64,000 bases of DNA from Microvirga sp. SRT01. GTDB taxonomy: Bacteria; Pseudomonadota; Alphaproteobacteria; Sphingomonadales; Sphingomonadaceae. Position numbers and translations under genes: made by a program. Shown here piece after piece: positions 1 through 8,557 of the stretch. Positions within the stretch are counted from its first letter, which is position 1; every line of letters starts with the position of its first letter. The DNA is taken from assembly GCA_018139225.1 (NCBI GenBank), contig JAGSNX010000001.1:1-64000 (forward strand). The letters are read 5' to 3'. Under the pieces are notes generated by a model, which was not told where the DNA came from, did not search any database, and saw nothing but the letters and a program-made list of their open reading frames with translations.

Positions 1-213
1 CGCCCCTTCTGCGCAGCAAGCGAGAGCACGTCCCGACGTGCCACGCGCGCAAGCACGGCCAGCGGTGCGCAGCACCGACCGACGGCGCGGCTTAGCCGCG
101 ACGCCTCTTCTGCGCAGCAAGCGAGAGCACGTCCCGACGTGCCACGCGCGCAAGCACGGCCAGCAGTGCGCAGCACCGTCTGACGGCGCGGCTTAGCCGC
201 GACGCCCCTTCTG
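1..213. repeat. 101-bp tandem direct repeat at window edge
   Basis: Two complete 101-bp units lie head to tail at 1-101 and 102-202. The first 11 bases of a third unit follow at 203-213, after which the match stops. The two units differ at only a handful of positions, for example c/t at unit position 5. Each unit ends in a perfect short hairpin, CGCGGC-TTA-GCCGCG, at 86-100 and 187-201. No reading frame looks coding. The array probably extends upstream of the window, so the total copy number cannot be seen. Confidence 0.9.
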
Positions 214-451
214 TTTTCCTGAACGTATTCTGGTAGCCGCGAAGCATCTCGCTCGCGGAGCCCCCCCCAGCTCCCCCCCCAGCCCAGGAGAGAAGTAGAG
301 CACCAACCACAAACCTGTCCTACGCCCCCCACATCGTGCATACCGACACCGATGCCAGCCACAGCGCCGATCCCCGCAAACACCCCCCTGACGTCGGCCG
401 TCCGCGCCCCTATGTGGAGACCGATGGAACGCCTCCACTTCCTCCACTTCG
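214..451. other. Intergenic leader upstream of dnaX
   Basis: There is no convincing gene here. The stretch contains two runs of eight cytosines, at 261-268 and 273-280, separated by four bases, followed by C/A-rich sequence up to the dnaX start. I could not recognise a sigma-70 type promoter or a clear Shine-Dalgarno sequence. The dnaX promoter presumably lies in this interval or upstream. Confidence 0.6.
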
Positions 452-2089
452 ATGCCGCCCGTGGCTGATTCGTTCGACCTTGGCGAGCCGCCCCAGCCGG
501 TGAAGGCGGAGGCGTACCGCGTCCTGGCGCGCAAGTACCGGCCGCAGACGTTCGCGGAGCTGATCGGCCAGGACGCGATGGTCACCACGCTGGGCAACGC
601 CATCGCGCGCGACCGGCTGGCGCATGCGTTCCTGATGACCGGCGTTCGCGGGGTCGGCAAAACCTCGACCGCTCGCCTGATCGCGAAGGCGCTGAATTGC
701 ATCGGACCGGACGGGCAGGGCGGCCCGACGATCGACCCGTGCGGCGTCTGCGAACCGTGTCGCGCCATTGCCGAGGGCCGGCATATCGACGTGATCGAGA
801 TGGACGCCGCCAGCCACACCGGCGTCGACGACGTGCGCGAGATCATCGACGCGTCGCGCTATGCCGCCGTTTCCGCGCGCTTCAAGATCTACATCGTGGA
901 CGAGGTCCACATGCTCTCCAAGAACGCCTTCAACGCACTGTTGAAGACGCTGGAGGAGCCGCCCGCGCACGTGAAGTTCCTGTTCGCGACGACCGAGGTG
1001 AACAAGGTCCCGATCACCGTCCTGTCTCGCTGCCAGCGATTCGACCTGCGCCGCATCCCTGCCGATAAGCTCGCGAAGCATTTCGCGGAGGTCTGCGAGA
1101 AGGAAGGCGTCGCTGCCGAATCGGAGGCGCTGGCGCTGATCGCGCGCGCGGCGGAGGGTTCCGCGCGCGACGGCCTGTCGATCCTCGATCAAGCGATCGC
1201 GCATGCTGGGCTGGAGGGTGGTGGCGTCACCGCCGATGCCGTCCGCCAGATGCTCGGGCTGTCGGATCGCGGCGCGGTGCGCGACCTGTTCGCGATGCTG
1301 CTGGCGGGCGACTCGGCCGGTGCGCTCGGCTCGCTGCGTCGCCAGTACGATTACGGCGTCGATCCCGTCGCGGTGCTGCGCGCGCTGCTGGAAACGGTGC
1401 ACGGCGTGACGCTGTCCAAGGTTGGCGGCACCGACGATCTCGCGCAGGCGGTGGAGGAACGCGCCGCGCGCACGGACTGGGCCGCGAACCTGTCTTTCCC
1501 GGCACTGCACAGGCTGTGGCAGTTGCTGCTCAAGGGCCATGACGAGGTCGCGCATGCGGCGCTGCCGATCGAGGCGGCGGAGATGGCGCTGCTGCGCGTC
1601 ATCCACGCCTCCAGCCTGCCCGATCCGGGCGAACTCGCCCGCCGTCTGGCCGGAGCACCCGAGGCTGCCCCGACGCAGGCTCCTGCACCGGTGCCGGCCG
1701 CGCCGCCGCCACCGGCATCGTTGGTGCCCGCCGACTTCGCCGCGCTGGTCGACGCGCTGGACGGGGGCGGCCAACTCGCGCTGGCGGCGCGATTGCGGCA
1801 CGGCGCGCGGCTGGTCCGCTATGCGCCGCCGGAGATCGTCTTCAGCGGCTCACGGCCGATCGCCACCGACACGCTGGCGGAACTCGCCGCCGCGCTGAAG
1901 TGTATGACGAAACAGGTGTGGAAGCTGTCGCTGGACGATGTCCCCGGCGAGCCCACGCTGAACGAGCGCCAGCTCGCGGCCGACGCGGCGGAGCGGCAGG
2001 CGATGCTCGACACCCCGCTCGTCCGCGCCGCGCTGGCCGCGTTTCCGGGCGCCGAACTCGAATGGCCCAACCAACGGAGCACCGCATGA
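452..2089 (+). CDS. dnaX: DNA polymerase III subunit gamma/tau
   Basis: This 545-residue protein is the clamp-loader ATPase that assembles the sliding clamp and links polymerase III cores at the replication fork. The AAA+ module begins with the family signature YRVLARKYRPQTF. It has a Walker A (GVRGVGKTS), a four-cysteine zinc site (C in ALNCIG, then CGVCEPC), a Walker B DEVHML and an SRC sensor motif (LSRCQRF). A Pro/Ala-rich linker near residue 410 leads to a C-terminal tau-type domain. I saw no obvious A-rich slippery site for a programmed frameshift, so a separate gamma form is not evident. The stop overlaps the next start as ATGA, coupling it to ybaB, which is the usual dnaX-ybaB arrangement. 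Confidence 0.95.
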   Translation: MPPVADSFDLGEPPQPVKAEAYRVLARKYRPQTFAELIGQDAMVTTLGNAIARDRLAHAFLMTGVRGVGKTSTARLIAKALNCIGPDGQGGPTIDPCGVCEPCRAIAEGRHIDVIEMDAASHTGVDDVREIIDASRYAAVSARFKIYIVDEVHMLSKNAFNALLKTLEEPPAHVKFLFATTEVNKVPITVLSRCQRFDLRRIPADKLAKHFAEVCEKEGVAAESEALALIARAAEGSARDGLSILDQAIAHAGLEGGGVTADAVRQMLGLSDRGAVRDLFAMLLAGDSAGALGSLRRQYDYGVDPVAVLRALLETVHGVTLSKVGGTDDLAQAVEERAARTDWAANLSFPALHRLWQLLLKGHDEVAHAALPIEAAEMALLRVIHASSLPDPGELARRLAGAPEAAPTQAPAPVPAAPPPPASLVPADFAALVDALDGGGQLALAARLRHGARLVRYAPPEIVFSGSRPIATDTLAELAAALKCMTKQVWKLSLDDVPGEPTLNERQLAADAAERQAMLDTPLVRAALAAFPGAELEWPNQRSTA

Positions 2090-2409
2090 AGAACATCGAC
2101 GAAATCCTGGCGATGGCCGCCAACGTCCAGCAGGAACTCGAAAAGGCGCAGGCGAACCTCGATACCATCGAGGTCGAGGGTGCGTCGGGTGGCGGTCTGG
2201 TCAAGGTCAAGGCATCGGCCAAGGGCCGGATCATCGGCATCGCCATCGACGATTCGCTGATGCAGCCGTCCGAGAAGGGCATGCTGGAGGATCTGCTCGC
2301 CGCTGCGTTCAACGACGCGCGGGCAAAGGCCGATGCGGTTTCCGGCACCGAAATGTCGAAGATGACCAGCGGTTTGCCCCTGCCGCCGGGTTTCAAGCTG
2401 CCGTTCTGA
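2086..2409 (+). CDS. ybaB: YbaB/EbfC nucleoid-associated protein
   Basis: This 107-residue protein belongs to the YbaB/EbfC family of small dimeric DNA-binding proteins. It is all one domain: an N-terminal helix (MAANVQQELEKAQANL), a beta sheet with the glycine-rich GASGGGLVKV turn, and a C-terminal helix rich in acidic and small residues. The tail PLPPGFKLPF is typical of the family. The start at 2086 is chosen because ATG overlaps the dnaX TGA by four bases, giving the length expected for the family. A longer in-frame reading from 1900 lies inside dnaX and is rejected. Its position behind dnaX is strongly conserved, and in many bacteria recR follows, but it does not follow here. Confidence 0.95.
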   Translation: MKNIDEILAMAANVQQELEKAQANLDTIEVEGASGGGLVKVKASAKGRIIGIAIDDSLMQPSEKGMLEDLLAAAFNDARAKADAVSGTEMSKMTSGLPLPPGFKLPF

Positions 2410-2506
2410 TCCCGCGTTCCGACCCAAAACGGGGCGGTCGTTACGCTACGGGAACAGCCTGTGCGGGTGCGGCGTTGGAGGCCGCACCAGTAACAGGGAG
2501 AGTATC

Positions 2507-2752
2507 ATGGCAGACGAACGCATTGTGAGCAGCGACGCGGCACCTCACACGACCGTCATCGAACGGCGCGGCGGCGGTGGCACCGCGATGATCGCGGTCG
2601 TGTTGCTGATCGCCGTCCTGATCGGCGGTTTCTATCTGTTCAGCCGCCAGGGCGCGCAGAACAGCAAGGACGCCGCAATCACCTCTGCGGCGAAGAGCGT
2701 CGGCGGCGCGGCCGACAAGGTCGGCGACGCGGTCGGGTCGGGCAAGGAATAA
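2507..2752 (+). CDS. Small single-pass membrane protein, unknown function
   Basis: This is an 81-residue protein that I do not recognise. It has a polar N-terminus with a GGGG run, then one hydrophobic segment (about residues 27-45, MIAVVLLIAVLIGGFYLF). The C-terminal tail is rich in Ala, Gly, Lys and Asp, with KSVGGAADKVGDAVGSGKE resembling low-complexity helical anchors. A GGGAGAG-type Shine-Dalgarno (cagggagag) stands upstream of the ATG. A perfect inverted repeat follows the stop, so it is probably a monocistronic unit or the end of the dnaX-ybaB transcript. The topology is inferred from hydrophobicity only. Confidence 0.6.
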   Translation: MADERIVSSDAAPHTTVIERRGGGGTAMIAVVLLIAVLIGGFYLFSRQGAQNSKDAAITSAAKSVGGAADKVGDAVGSGKE

Positions 2753-2760
2753 GGAGAAGA

Positions 2761-2782
2761 GGGAGCGGCCGACGCCGCTCCC
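2761..2782. terminator. Bidirectional hairpin between convergent genes
   Basis: A perfect 9-bp stem, GGGAGCGGC with GCCGCTCCC, closes a four-base loop. It sits between the convergent small membrane protein and the PEP-CTERM gene. There is no long T run on either side, so termination is inferred from position and stem strength. Confidence 0.6.
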
Positions 2783-2792
2783 TCCGAACCCG

Positions 2793-3413
2793 TCAGGCGA
2801 AGGCGATCTTCGCCGACCGACGACGCAGCGCTCCGCCGGCGAGGCCGACACCGGCGATCATCATTGCCCAGCTGGCCGGCTCCGGCACGCCCGGCGTCGG
2901 CGTGAACGTCGTGATGACGAACTGCGAACCGTCCGTGCCCAGCGCCTGGAAAACGCCCAGGCCACGCAGGCCGTTGCTGAAGTCGGCATAACCGGTCGAC
3001 CCGATCAGCTCGTTGCCGAACACTGTCGCCTGGCTCGGGCTGTCGACATCGATATCCCACACGAACGACTCACCGACGGCAAAATTCGAGAAGGTGAACG
3101 CCAGGCTGGTCGCGCCGTCGGCGAACGACGACGGCCCGGTATAGCCCGTCGTCGCGGCACTGCCGCCAGCCGGGTTGAACGCCACCGAATTGTCGAAGCC
3201 GAAGCCGCCATTGACCGTGTCGAAGCCGAACGGCGAGATCAGGCTGATGCCGAAACCCACGACGGTTTCGCCGCCGGTCGAGGTGTTGCTGATCGTGAAC
3301 GGCTGCGAGAACGTGTCGCCGACGATCTGGAACGTCAGACCGCCATCCGCAGCGGCCGGCGATGCCGCAGCGACGGCGGCAAAAAACAACATAGATGAAA
3401 GTGTCGTACGCAT
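2793..3413 (-). CDS. PEPxxWA-CTERM sorting domain protein
   Basis: This is a 206-residue exported protein. It has an N-terminal signal peptide (MRTTLSSMLFFAAVAAASPAAA) and a beta-rich central region of about 150 residues with Gly, Phe, Thr and Asn. The C-terminus is a sorting signal: VPEPASWAMMIAGVGLAGGA, then an arginine cluster. This matches the PEPxxWA-CTERM signal common in sphingomonads and caulobacters, which is thought to be recognised by an exosortase or rhomboid-like processing system. No such enzyme is encoded here. The body shows no catalytic motif I know. A structural or cell-surface role is likely but unproven. Confidence 0.85.
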   Translation of the reverse strand: MRTTLSSMLFFAAVAAASPAAADGGLTFQIVGDTFSQPFTISNTSTGGETVVGFGISLISPFGFDTVNGGFGFDNSVAFNPAGGSAATTGYTGPSSFADGATSLAFTFSNFAVGESFVWDIDVDSPSQATVFGNELIGSTGYADFSNGLRGLGVFQALGTDGSQFVITTFTPTPGVPEPASWAMMIAGVGLAGGALRRRSAKIAFA

Positions 3414-3518
3414 GATGATTTCCCCTGTTCGAGTCGCAAAGCAACTCGCAAGGACCGGTACTCCTCAATTGCGACATAACGAAGTACTATTTCGTTGCGG
3501 ATGCAGACCTCATCGAGT

Positions 3519-4196
3519 CTAGGGGCGAAGGCAAGAGTCCATGCCATTGCGCCGCACCACACCGATATAGCGGCTCAAAACATTTCCGTGCCGCCGCACG
3601 AATCCTCTCGGAGAAATCGCGGCACGCTTCTTCGGCAGCGGTAATACCGCAGCAATTCTCGCTGCTTCTGTCGGTGACAGTTTTGTGGCGTCGTGCCCGA
3701 AATACCGGATCGCCCCGGCATTCGCGCCATAGGTTCCGATGCCGGTTTCGGCGATGTTCAGATACACTTCCATGATCCGCCGCTTGCCCCACAGCGTTTC
3801 GATCAGCACGGTGAAATAGGCCTCCAGCGCCTTGCGGATATAACCGCCGCCCTGAAACAGGAACGCATTCTTGGCGGTCTGCTGGCTGATCGTCGAACCG
3901 CCGCGGATGCGTCCGCCCTGTGCGTTGCGCCATGCCGCATTGGCGATCGCGCCGAAGTCGAAGCCGTGATGCGCGCAGAAGCCGGAATCCTCGCCCGCAA
4001 TCGCCGCCCGCGCCATGTCGGGGTCCATCTCCGACAGCGCCATCCAGTCCTTCGTGACGCTGCGCCCGCCAACGACATCGCCCAGCATCGTGAAGGTGAA
4101 GGGCGGCGGCACGAACCGGTACACGCCGACCCAAAGGACGGACACCGCGACGAAGATCAGTGTGGCCTTCAGCAGCCAGCGCAGGACGATAAACAT
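3519..4196 (-). CDS. mtgA: Monofunctional biosynthetic peptidoglycan transglycosylase
   Basis: This 225-residue glycosyltransferase family 51 enzyme polymerises lipid II into glycan strands at the periplasmic face of the inner membrane. An N-terminal membrane anchor (residues about 7-27) precedes the catalytic domain. The catalytic glutamate motif reads AIAGEDSGFCAHHGFD, and the second family motif GGSTISQQTAKNAFL is intact, as is the EVYLNIAETG motif. There is no transpeptidase domain, so it is the monofunctional form at about the usual length (225-245). The next gene upstream in the same direction is the amine oxidase, 25 bases away, so co-transcription is possible though functionally unrelated. 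Confidence 0.92.
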   Translation of the reverse strand: MFIVLRWLLKATLIFVAVSVLWVGVYRFVPPPFTFTMLGDVVGGRSVTKDWMALSEMDPDMARAAIAGEDSGFCAHHGFDFGAIANAAWRNAQGGRIRGGSTISQQTAKNAFLFQGGGYIRKALEAYFTVLIETLWGKRRIMEVYLNIAETGIGTYGANAGAIRYFGHDATKLSPTEAARIAAVLPLPKKRAAISPRGFVRRHGNVLSRYIGVVRRNGMDSCLRP

Positions 4197-4221
4197 CGCC
4201 GCTCCTTAGGATGCGGCGCTG

Positions 4222-5427
4222 CTATCCGCCAACTATGGCGTCTGCCGCGGCGATACCGGTCGCATAGGCACCGTGCGCGGTGGAGAAGTCGGCCGTCGAA
4301 CATGCTTCGCCCGCGAAGAAGATGCGATCCTCGACGAATTCGGCCAACACCGCCCGCTCGCCGGCCCGCCCGACGCGGGCATGGCTGTAGCTGCCGCCGA
4401 TCCACGCCTCCCGCCGCCAGCGCGTTGCGGCGAGCGGCGTCAAGCGCCTTCGCCAGCCGCTGCCGAGCAAAGCGACCAGTTCGTCCACCGCGAACGCCGT
4501 CGCGGCCTGCTCGTCCTCCAGCGCCTCCGCACAGGGGCCGCCGAAGAAGCTCTCGATCACCGGCCAGCCGAACGGCGACAGCCGGTGGCTCGCTGTGCAG
4601 GCGCGGTGCGGATTGCCGATCAGGTGCGCATTCGCCGGCCATTCCGGGCCGTCCACCGCCAGGATGACCTTGTCCGCCAGTCCCAGCGGCAGCGCAGCGG
4701 CGGCGTGATGCTTCGCGGGTAGGGGAGGGTCGAACACCAGCCGTTCCTCGGCCAGTACCGTCGTCGGAACGCAGACGACGACGCGGTCCGCCTCGATCGT
4801 CCCGTCGGGCGTTTCCAGCTTCAGAACGCGCCCGCGTCGGTCGATCCGCGTGACCGGGGTATTCAGCCGCACGGGCACGGCACCCGCATGATCGACGATC
4901 AGCGTCCCATACCCCTCGCGCACGGTCCAGTTGTCGTCGGTGGCGGCGTCTTCATACGCCGCCCAGTCGTGCAACGACACGTCCTTCAGCGCCGCGCCAT
5001 TGGCATAGCCGGAGATCGCGTCGATCATCGTTCGGGCAGGATCGTCGGCAGCGATAAAGTCCGATAGCGGCCTGTCGGGGCCTCCCAGCGCCGTATGCGC
5101 GGCGGCCTCCCAACGCTGCCACGCCTCGCCGAACGCTCGCTGCTCGTCCGGCGGATAGCCGAGGTCGCGCCACTGCACGCCCCAGTTCGGTGAAGACCGG
5201 TCTACTGTGAAACCGGCCGCGTCGGCGATGCCCGTCCACGGATTGCGCGTCGCCGAATGCAGCCAGCCACACCCAAGGTCCAGGGTCATTCCACCGAAGC
5301 GCGCACTTCGGGCCCGTCCGCCGAGCTGCGCCCGCGCCTCGACGATCAGGACGTCCCCACCGGCATCGTGTAGCCGCCGCGCCGCGCCGATGCCCGCGGC
5401 ACCGCCCCCGACGACGACAATCCGCAC
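4222..5427 (-). CDS. FAD-dependent amine oxidase / NAD(P)-binding oxidoreductase
   Basis: This is a 401-residue flavoprotein of the monoamine oxidase/phytoene desaturase superfamily. The N-terminal dinucleotide-binding fold reads VVVGGGAAGIGAARRL and continues to the GGRARS motif that contacts FAD. Near the C-terminus a second FAD motif appears in FFAGEACSTADFSTAHGAY. There is no signal peptide. The substrate cannot be deduced; polyamine or other primary amine oxidation is the family norm. The start is GTG at 5427, 15 bases after the rpoH stop, with an AAGGG-like ribosome site, so it may ride on the rpoH transcript. Confidence 0.8.
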   Translation of the reverse strand: MRIVVVGGGAAGIGAARRLHDAGGDVLIVEARAQLGGRARSARFGGMTLDLGCGWLHSATRNPWTGIADAAGFTVDRSSPNWGVQWRDLGYPPDEQRAFGEAWQRWEAAAHTALGGPDRPLSDFIAADDPARTMIDAISGYANGAALKDVSLHDWAAYEDAATDDNWTVREGYGTLIVDHAGAVPVRLNTPVTRIDRRGRVLKLETPDGTIEADRVVVCVPTTVLAEERLVFDPPLPAKHHAAAALPLGLADKVILAVDGPEWPANAHLIGNPHRACTASHRLSPFGWPVIESFFGGPCAEALEDEQAATAFAVDELVALLGSGWRRRLTPLAATRWRREAWIGGSYSHARVGRAGERAVLAEFVEDRIFFAGEACSTADFSTAHGAYATGIAAADAIVGG

Positions 5428-5442
5428 GTCGGGGGCCGCCCT

Positions 5443-6345
5443 TCAGGCCGCGAGCAGCCGCTTCTCGCCAGCGATCCGCATCATCGCTTTCTGGAGCTTC
5501 TCGAACGCGCGCACCTCGATCTGCCGCACGCGCTCGCGGCTGACGCCATAGACCTGTGACAGCTCTTCCAGCGTCTTCGGGTCGTCAGTCAGGCGACGCT
5601 CGGTCAGGATATGCTTCTCACGGTCGTTCAGATCGTCCATCGCCGATACCAGCATGTCATGGCGGACATCCGCCTCCTGCTGGTCGGCGACGACCTTGTC
5701 CTGCAACGGCGCGTCGTCCTGCAGCCAGTCCTGCCACTGACCCTCGCCATCCTCGCGCATCGGCACGTTGAGCGACGTGTCGCCGCCCATCGCCATGCGC
5801 CGGTTCATGCTGACCACGTCGCTTTCGGCCACGCCGAGATCGGTCGCGATCTTCGTGACGTCCTCCGGCTTCAGATCGCCGTCCTCGAACGCGTCGAGTT
5901 TGGACTTCATCCGGCGCAGGTTGAAGAACAGCTTCTTCTGCGCCGCGGTGGTGCCCATCTTCACCAGGCTCCACGACCGCAGGATATATTCCTGGATCGA
6001 GGCGCGGATCCACCACATCGCATAGGTGGCGAGGCGGAAGCCGCGATCGGGCTCGAACTTCTTCACGCCCTGCATCAGGCCGATATTGCCCTCGGAGATC
6101 AGCTCCGACGTGGGCAAGCCATAGCCGCGATAACCCATGGCGATCTTCGCCACGAGGCGCAGATGGCTGGTCACGAGCTGCGCCGCCGCCTCCGTGTCGC
6201 CATGCTCCTGAAACCGTTTGGCGAGCATATACTCCTGCTCCGGCTGGAGCAGCGGAAACTTGCGAATCTCGGCGAGATAGCGGTTGAGGCTCTGCTCCCC
6301 GCCCAGAGCAGGAATCGTCGCCGGGACGTTGCTGCCTTTTGCCAT
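5443..6345 (-). CDS. rpoH: RNA polymerase sigma factor RpoH (sigma-32)
   Basis: This is the 300-residue heat-shock sigma factor. Region 2 carries LVTSHLRLVAKIAMGYRGYG and the RpoH-typical stretch FEPDRGFRLATYAMWWIRA. The RpoH box follows within region 2.4-3 (QKKLFFNLRR). Region 4 holds the helix-turn-helix TLEELSQVYGVSRERVRQIE. The ATG at 6345 is preferred because it has an AAAGGG ribosome site ten bases upstream and gives the normal length. The frame stays open upstream into the pseudouridine synthase gene on the same strand, which is not coding in this frame. Alphaproteobacteria often carry two rpoH copies; only one is visible here. Confidence 0.97.
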   Translation of the reverse strand: MAKGSNVPATIPALGGEQSLNRYLAEIRKFPLLQPEQEYMLAKRFQEHGDTEAAAQLVTSHLRLVAKIAMGYRGYGLPTSELISEGNIGLMQGVKKFEPDRGFRLATYAMWWIRASIQEYILRSWSLVKMGTTAAQKKLFFNLRRMKSKLDAFEDGDLKPEDVTKIATDLGVAESDVVSMNRRMAMGGDTSLNVPMREDGEGQWQDWLQDDAPLQDKVVADQQEADVRHDMLVSAMDDLNDREKHILTERRLTDDPKTLEELSQVYGVSRERVRQIEVRAFEKLQKAMMRIAGEKRLLAA

Positions 6346-6404
6346 GATTGCATTCCCTTTCGTCGAAGGACGTGTCCGCCGCATCGCAGCGCGAAACGTC
6401 TGGT

Positions 6405-7352
6405 CTATACGTGGAGCTGGGTGAACAGTTCCTGCATATCGGGCGGCATGGCGCTGTCGAACGCCAGTCGTGAACGGCTGATCGGATGGATGAACCCCAG
6501 GTGCGCGGCGTGCAAGGCCTGCCGCCGGAACCCCAGCGTTTCCAGCAAGGTCCGGATCGTGCCCTTGGCCTTGCCGTACACCGGGTCGCCGAGCAGTGCG
6601 TGGCCGATCGACGCCATGTGCACGCGAACCTGATGCGTCCGCCCGGTTTCCAGCCGACATTCGACCAGCGCCGCGCCGCTCAGTGGCTCCATCGTCGTGT
6701 AATGCGTCACCGCCCGCTTGCCGTTCGCGACGATCGCGATCTTCTTGCGGTTCTGCGGACTTCGCGCGAGCGGGGCATCCACGGTTCCCGCCGCAGGGCG
6801 TGGGATACCACCGGTGATCGCACGGTAGCGACGATCGATGCTGTGGTCGGCGAACTGCTTCGCCAGCCCCTCGTGCGCGCGGTCGGTCTTGGCCGCGATC
6901 ATCAGGCCGGACGTATCCTTGTCGATCCGGTGAACGATGCCTGGCCGCGCCACGCCGCCGATTCCCGACAGCGATCCGTGACAATGATGCAGCAGCGCGT
7001 TGACCAGCGTGCCGTCGAGGTTGCCGGCCGCCGGATGCACGACCAATCCCGCCGGCTTGTTGACGACGATCAGATGCTCGTCCTCATACGCGACGACGAG
7101 CGGAATATCCTGCGCTTCGTTATGCGCCGGTGTCGGGTCGGGGACCGCCACCGCGAACAGCGCCCCCGCGCTCGCCCGTTTCGCCGGATCGCGCGCCAGC
7201 AGCCCTTCGTGGGACACCGATCCACCCGCGATCAGCACCTTCAGCCGCTCCCGCGACAGCGTCGGCACCGCGTCGGCCAGCGCGCGATCCAGCCGCCAAC
7301 CATCCGCCGCCGGTGCGATCCTCGCTTCGATGATGGAAACCCCCCGGTTCAT
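6405..7352 (-). CDS. rluD: RluA/RluD family 23S rRNA pseudouridine synthase
   Basis: This is a 315-residue enzyme that isomerises uridine to pseudouridine in large-subunit rRNA. An N-terminal S4-like RNA-binding domain (about residues 10-70) precedes the catalytic domain. The catalytic aspartate lies in the RluA signature GIVHRIDKDTSGLMIAAK. The conserved ETGRTHQVRVHM segment is also present. I chose ATG at 7352 rather than an in-frame TTG at 7388, which would overlap the divergent JAMM gene. Neither has a strong ribosome site. The assignment to RluD rather than another RluA family member rests on general similarity and the S4 domain. Confidence 0.9.
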   Translation of the reverse strand: MNRGVSIIEARIAPAADGWRLDRALADAVPTLSRERLKVLIAGGSVSHEGLLARDPAKRASAGALFAVAVPDPTPAHNEAQDIPLVVAYEDEHLIVVNKPAGLVVHPAAGNLDGTLVNALLHHCHGSLSGIGGVARPGIVHRIDKDTSGLMIAAKTDRAHEGLAKQFADHSIDRRYRAITGGIPRPAAGTVDAPLARSPQNRKKIAIVANGKRAVTHYTTMEPLSGAALVECRLETGRTHQVRVHMASIGHALLGDPVYGKAKGTIRTLLETLGFRRQALHAAHLGFIHPISRSRLAFDSAMPPDMQELFTQLHV

Positions 7353-7369
7353 GTCGTAGCGAGATATGA

Positions 7370-7804
7370 ATGGAGGTCCGGATTTCAAGCGAATTACTCG
7401 ATCGAATCGTCATCGAAACGATCGAATCGCCCCATCGCGAGGTGTGCGGCCTGCTGCTGGGCGAGGGCGACCACATCGACGCCGTGCAGTCCTGCCGTAA
7501 TGTCGCCGCCGATCCGGCAACCCGGTTCGAGATCGATCCCGCGCAACTGCTCGCCGCGCATCGTGCGGCGCGGGCGGGGGGGCCTGCGATCGTCGGCCAC
7601 TATCACTCGCACCCGACCGGCGTCGCGGCACCGTCGCGACAGGATGCGCGCGATGCCGCCCCCGACGGATCATTGTGGCTGATCGCCGCGGGCAGCACCG
7701 TCACCGCATGGCGCGCCGGCGTCGATGGAGAGGTTCACCACCGTTTCACGCCTGTCGTCTTGCGCGTCGCGACGCGGGGCGGCATCAGGGCCCACGGTAA
7801 TTAG
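7370..7804 (+). CDS. M67 family JAMM/MPN+ metallopeptidase
   Basis: This 144-residue protein has the complete JAMM zinc motif. A catalytic glutamate sits in SPHREVCGLLLG near residue 22, then HYHSHPTGVAAPSRQDA provides the H-S-H-P, the serine and the aspartate at the canonical spacing. Bacterial stand-alone JAMM proteins of this size commonly act on C-terminal tails of ubiquitin-like sulfur carriers (ThiS/MoaD type), removing a protecting extension. No such substrate gene is adjacent. It is divergent from the pseudouridine synthase by 17 bases and ends 10 bases before chpT, so it may be co-transcribed with the phosphorelay gene. Confidence 0.85.
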   Translation: MEVRISSELLDRIVIETIESPHREVCGLLLGEGDHIDAVQSCRNVAADPATRFEIDPAQLLAAHRAARAGGPAIVGHYHSHPTGVAAPSRQDARDAAPDGSLWLIAAGSTVTAWRAGVDGEVHHRFTPVVLRVATRGGIRAHGN

Positions 7805-7814
7805 GGAAGACAGC

Positions 7815-8459
7815 ATGACCATCAGCCCGGTCGATTTCGCGAGCCTGCTCTGTTCGCGCCTGTGCCACGACCTGCTGTCGCCGGTCGGCGCGCTCAACAA
7901 CGGGCTGGAGCTGCTCGCGGACGAAACCGATCCCGCGATGCGAGAGCGTTGTATGGAGCTGCTGGCGGAGAGCGCACGGACATCGGCCAACAAGCTCAAG
8001 TTCTTCCGGCTGGCGTTCGGCGCAGCCGGCGGCTTCGGCGATGCCGTCGACCCGCGCGAGGCCAAGAACGCGATCGAGGGACTGCTGAGCGATGCCAAGC
8101 GCACCACGCTCGGCTGGATGGTCGAACTCGACACGATGCCGAAGCCGGCGGTGAAGGTCCTGCTCAACCTCGCGCTGATCGCCAACGAAGCGCTGGTCCG
8201 CGGCGGCACGCTGGATGTGGGCGCGGAGGAGAATGCCGGCCAGCTTGAGATCGTCGTGAAGATCGAGGGACCGCGAATCATCCTCGACCCCGAACTGCGC
8301 CGGATGCTGACCAACGGGCTCGGCGAGGAGCCGGTCGCGGCCCGCACCGCCGCCGCTTTCCTGGTCAACACGCTCGCCCACGAATCGGGCGGGGCGGTGC
8401 TGGTGTCGGAGCCGGCGGAGAATGTCATGATCTTCGGCGCGGCGATGCGGGCGCGCTGA
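7815..8459 (+). CDS. chpT: Histidine phosphotransferase ChpT
   Basis: This 214-residue phosphotransferase relays phosphate from the hybrid kinase CckA to the receivers CtrA and CpdR in the alphaproteobacterial cell-cycle phosphorelay. The phosphoacceptor is His18 in SRLCHDLLSPVGALNNG, the dimerisation-helix signature of ChpT. The C-terminal half resembles a degenerate histidine kinase ATPase fold without clear N and G boxes, as expected for this family. The ATG at 7815 is chosen because it follows GGGAAGACAGC and gives the family length. An in-frame extension to 7725 lies inside the JAMM gene. It is followed 98 bases later by cheA. Confidence 0.9.
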   Translation: MTISPVDFASLLCSRLCHDLLSPVGALNNGLELLADETDPAMRERCMELLAESARTSANKLKFFRLAFGAAGGFGDAVDPREAKNAIEGLLSDAKRTTLGWMVELDTMPKPAVKVLLNLALIANEALVRGGTLDVGAEENAGQLEIVVKIEGPRIILDPELRRMLTNGLGEEPVAARTAAAFLVNTLAHESGGAVLVSEPAENVMIFGAAMRAR

Positions 8460-8557
8460 CAACGAATTCCGGAGCTCCTCCAGCGCACTAGCGCCGGGTA
8501 AAGTCCGTATTAACGCATTTCGGGCACACCGGGGGTCGAGCAAACCCCGGGAGCCTC

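Noticed and set aside
92..846. Minus-strand frames over the tandem repeat and dnaX 5' end
   Set aside because: They run through the non-coding 101-bp repeat and antisense to dnaX, with no start signal or recognised domain.
5443..6984. N-terminal extension of rpoH to 513 residues
   Set aside because: The extra 213 residues lie inside the rluD gene in another frame and have no homology; ATG at 6345 has the ribosome site.
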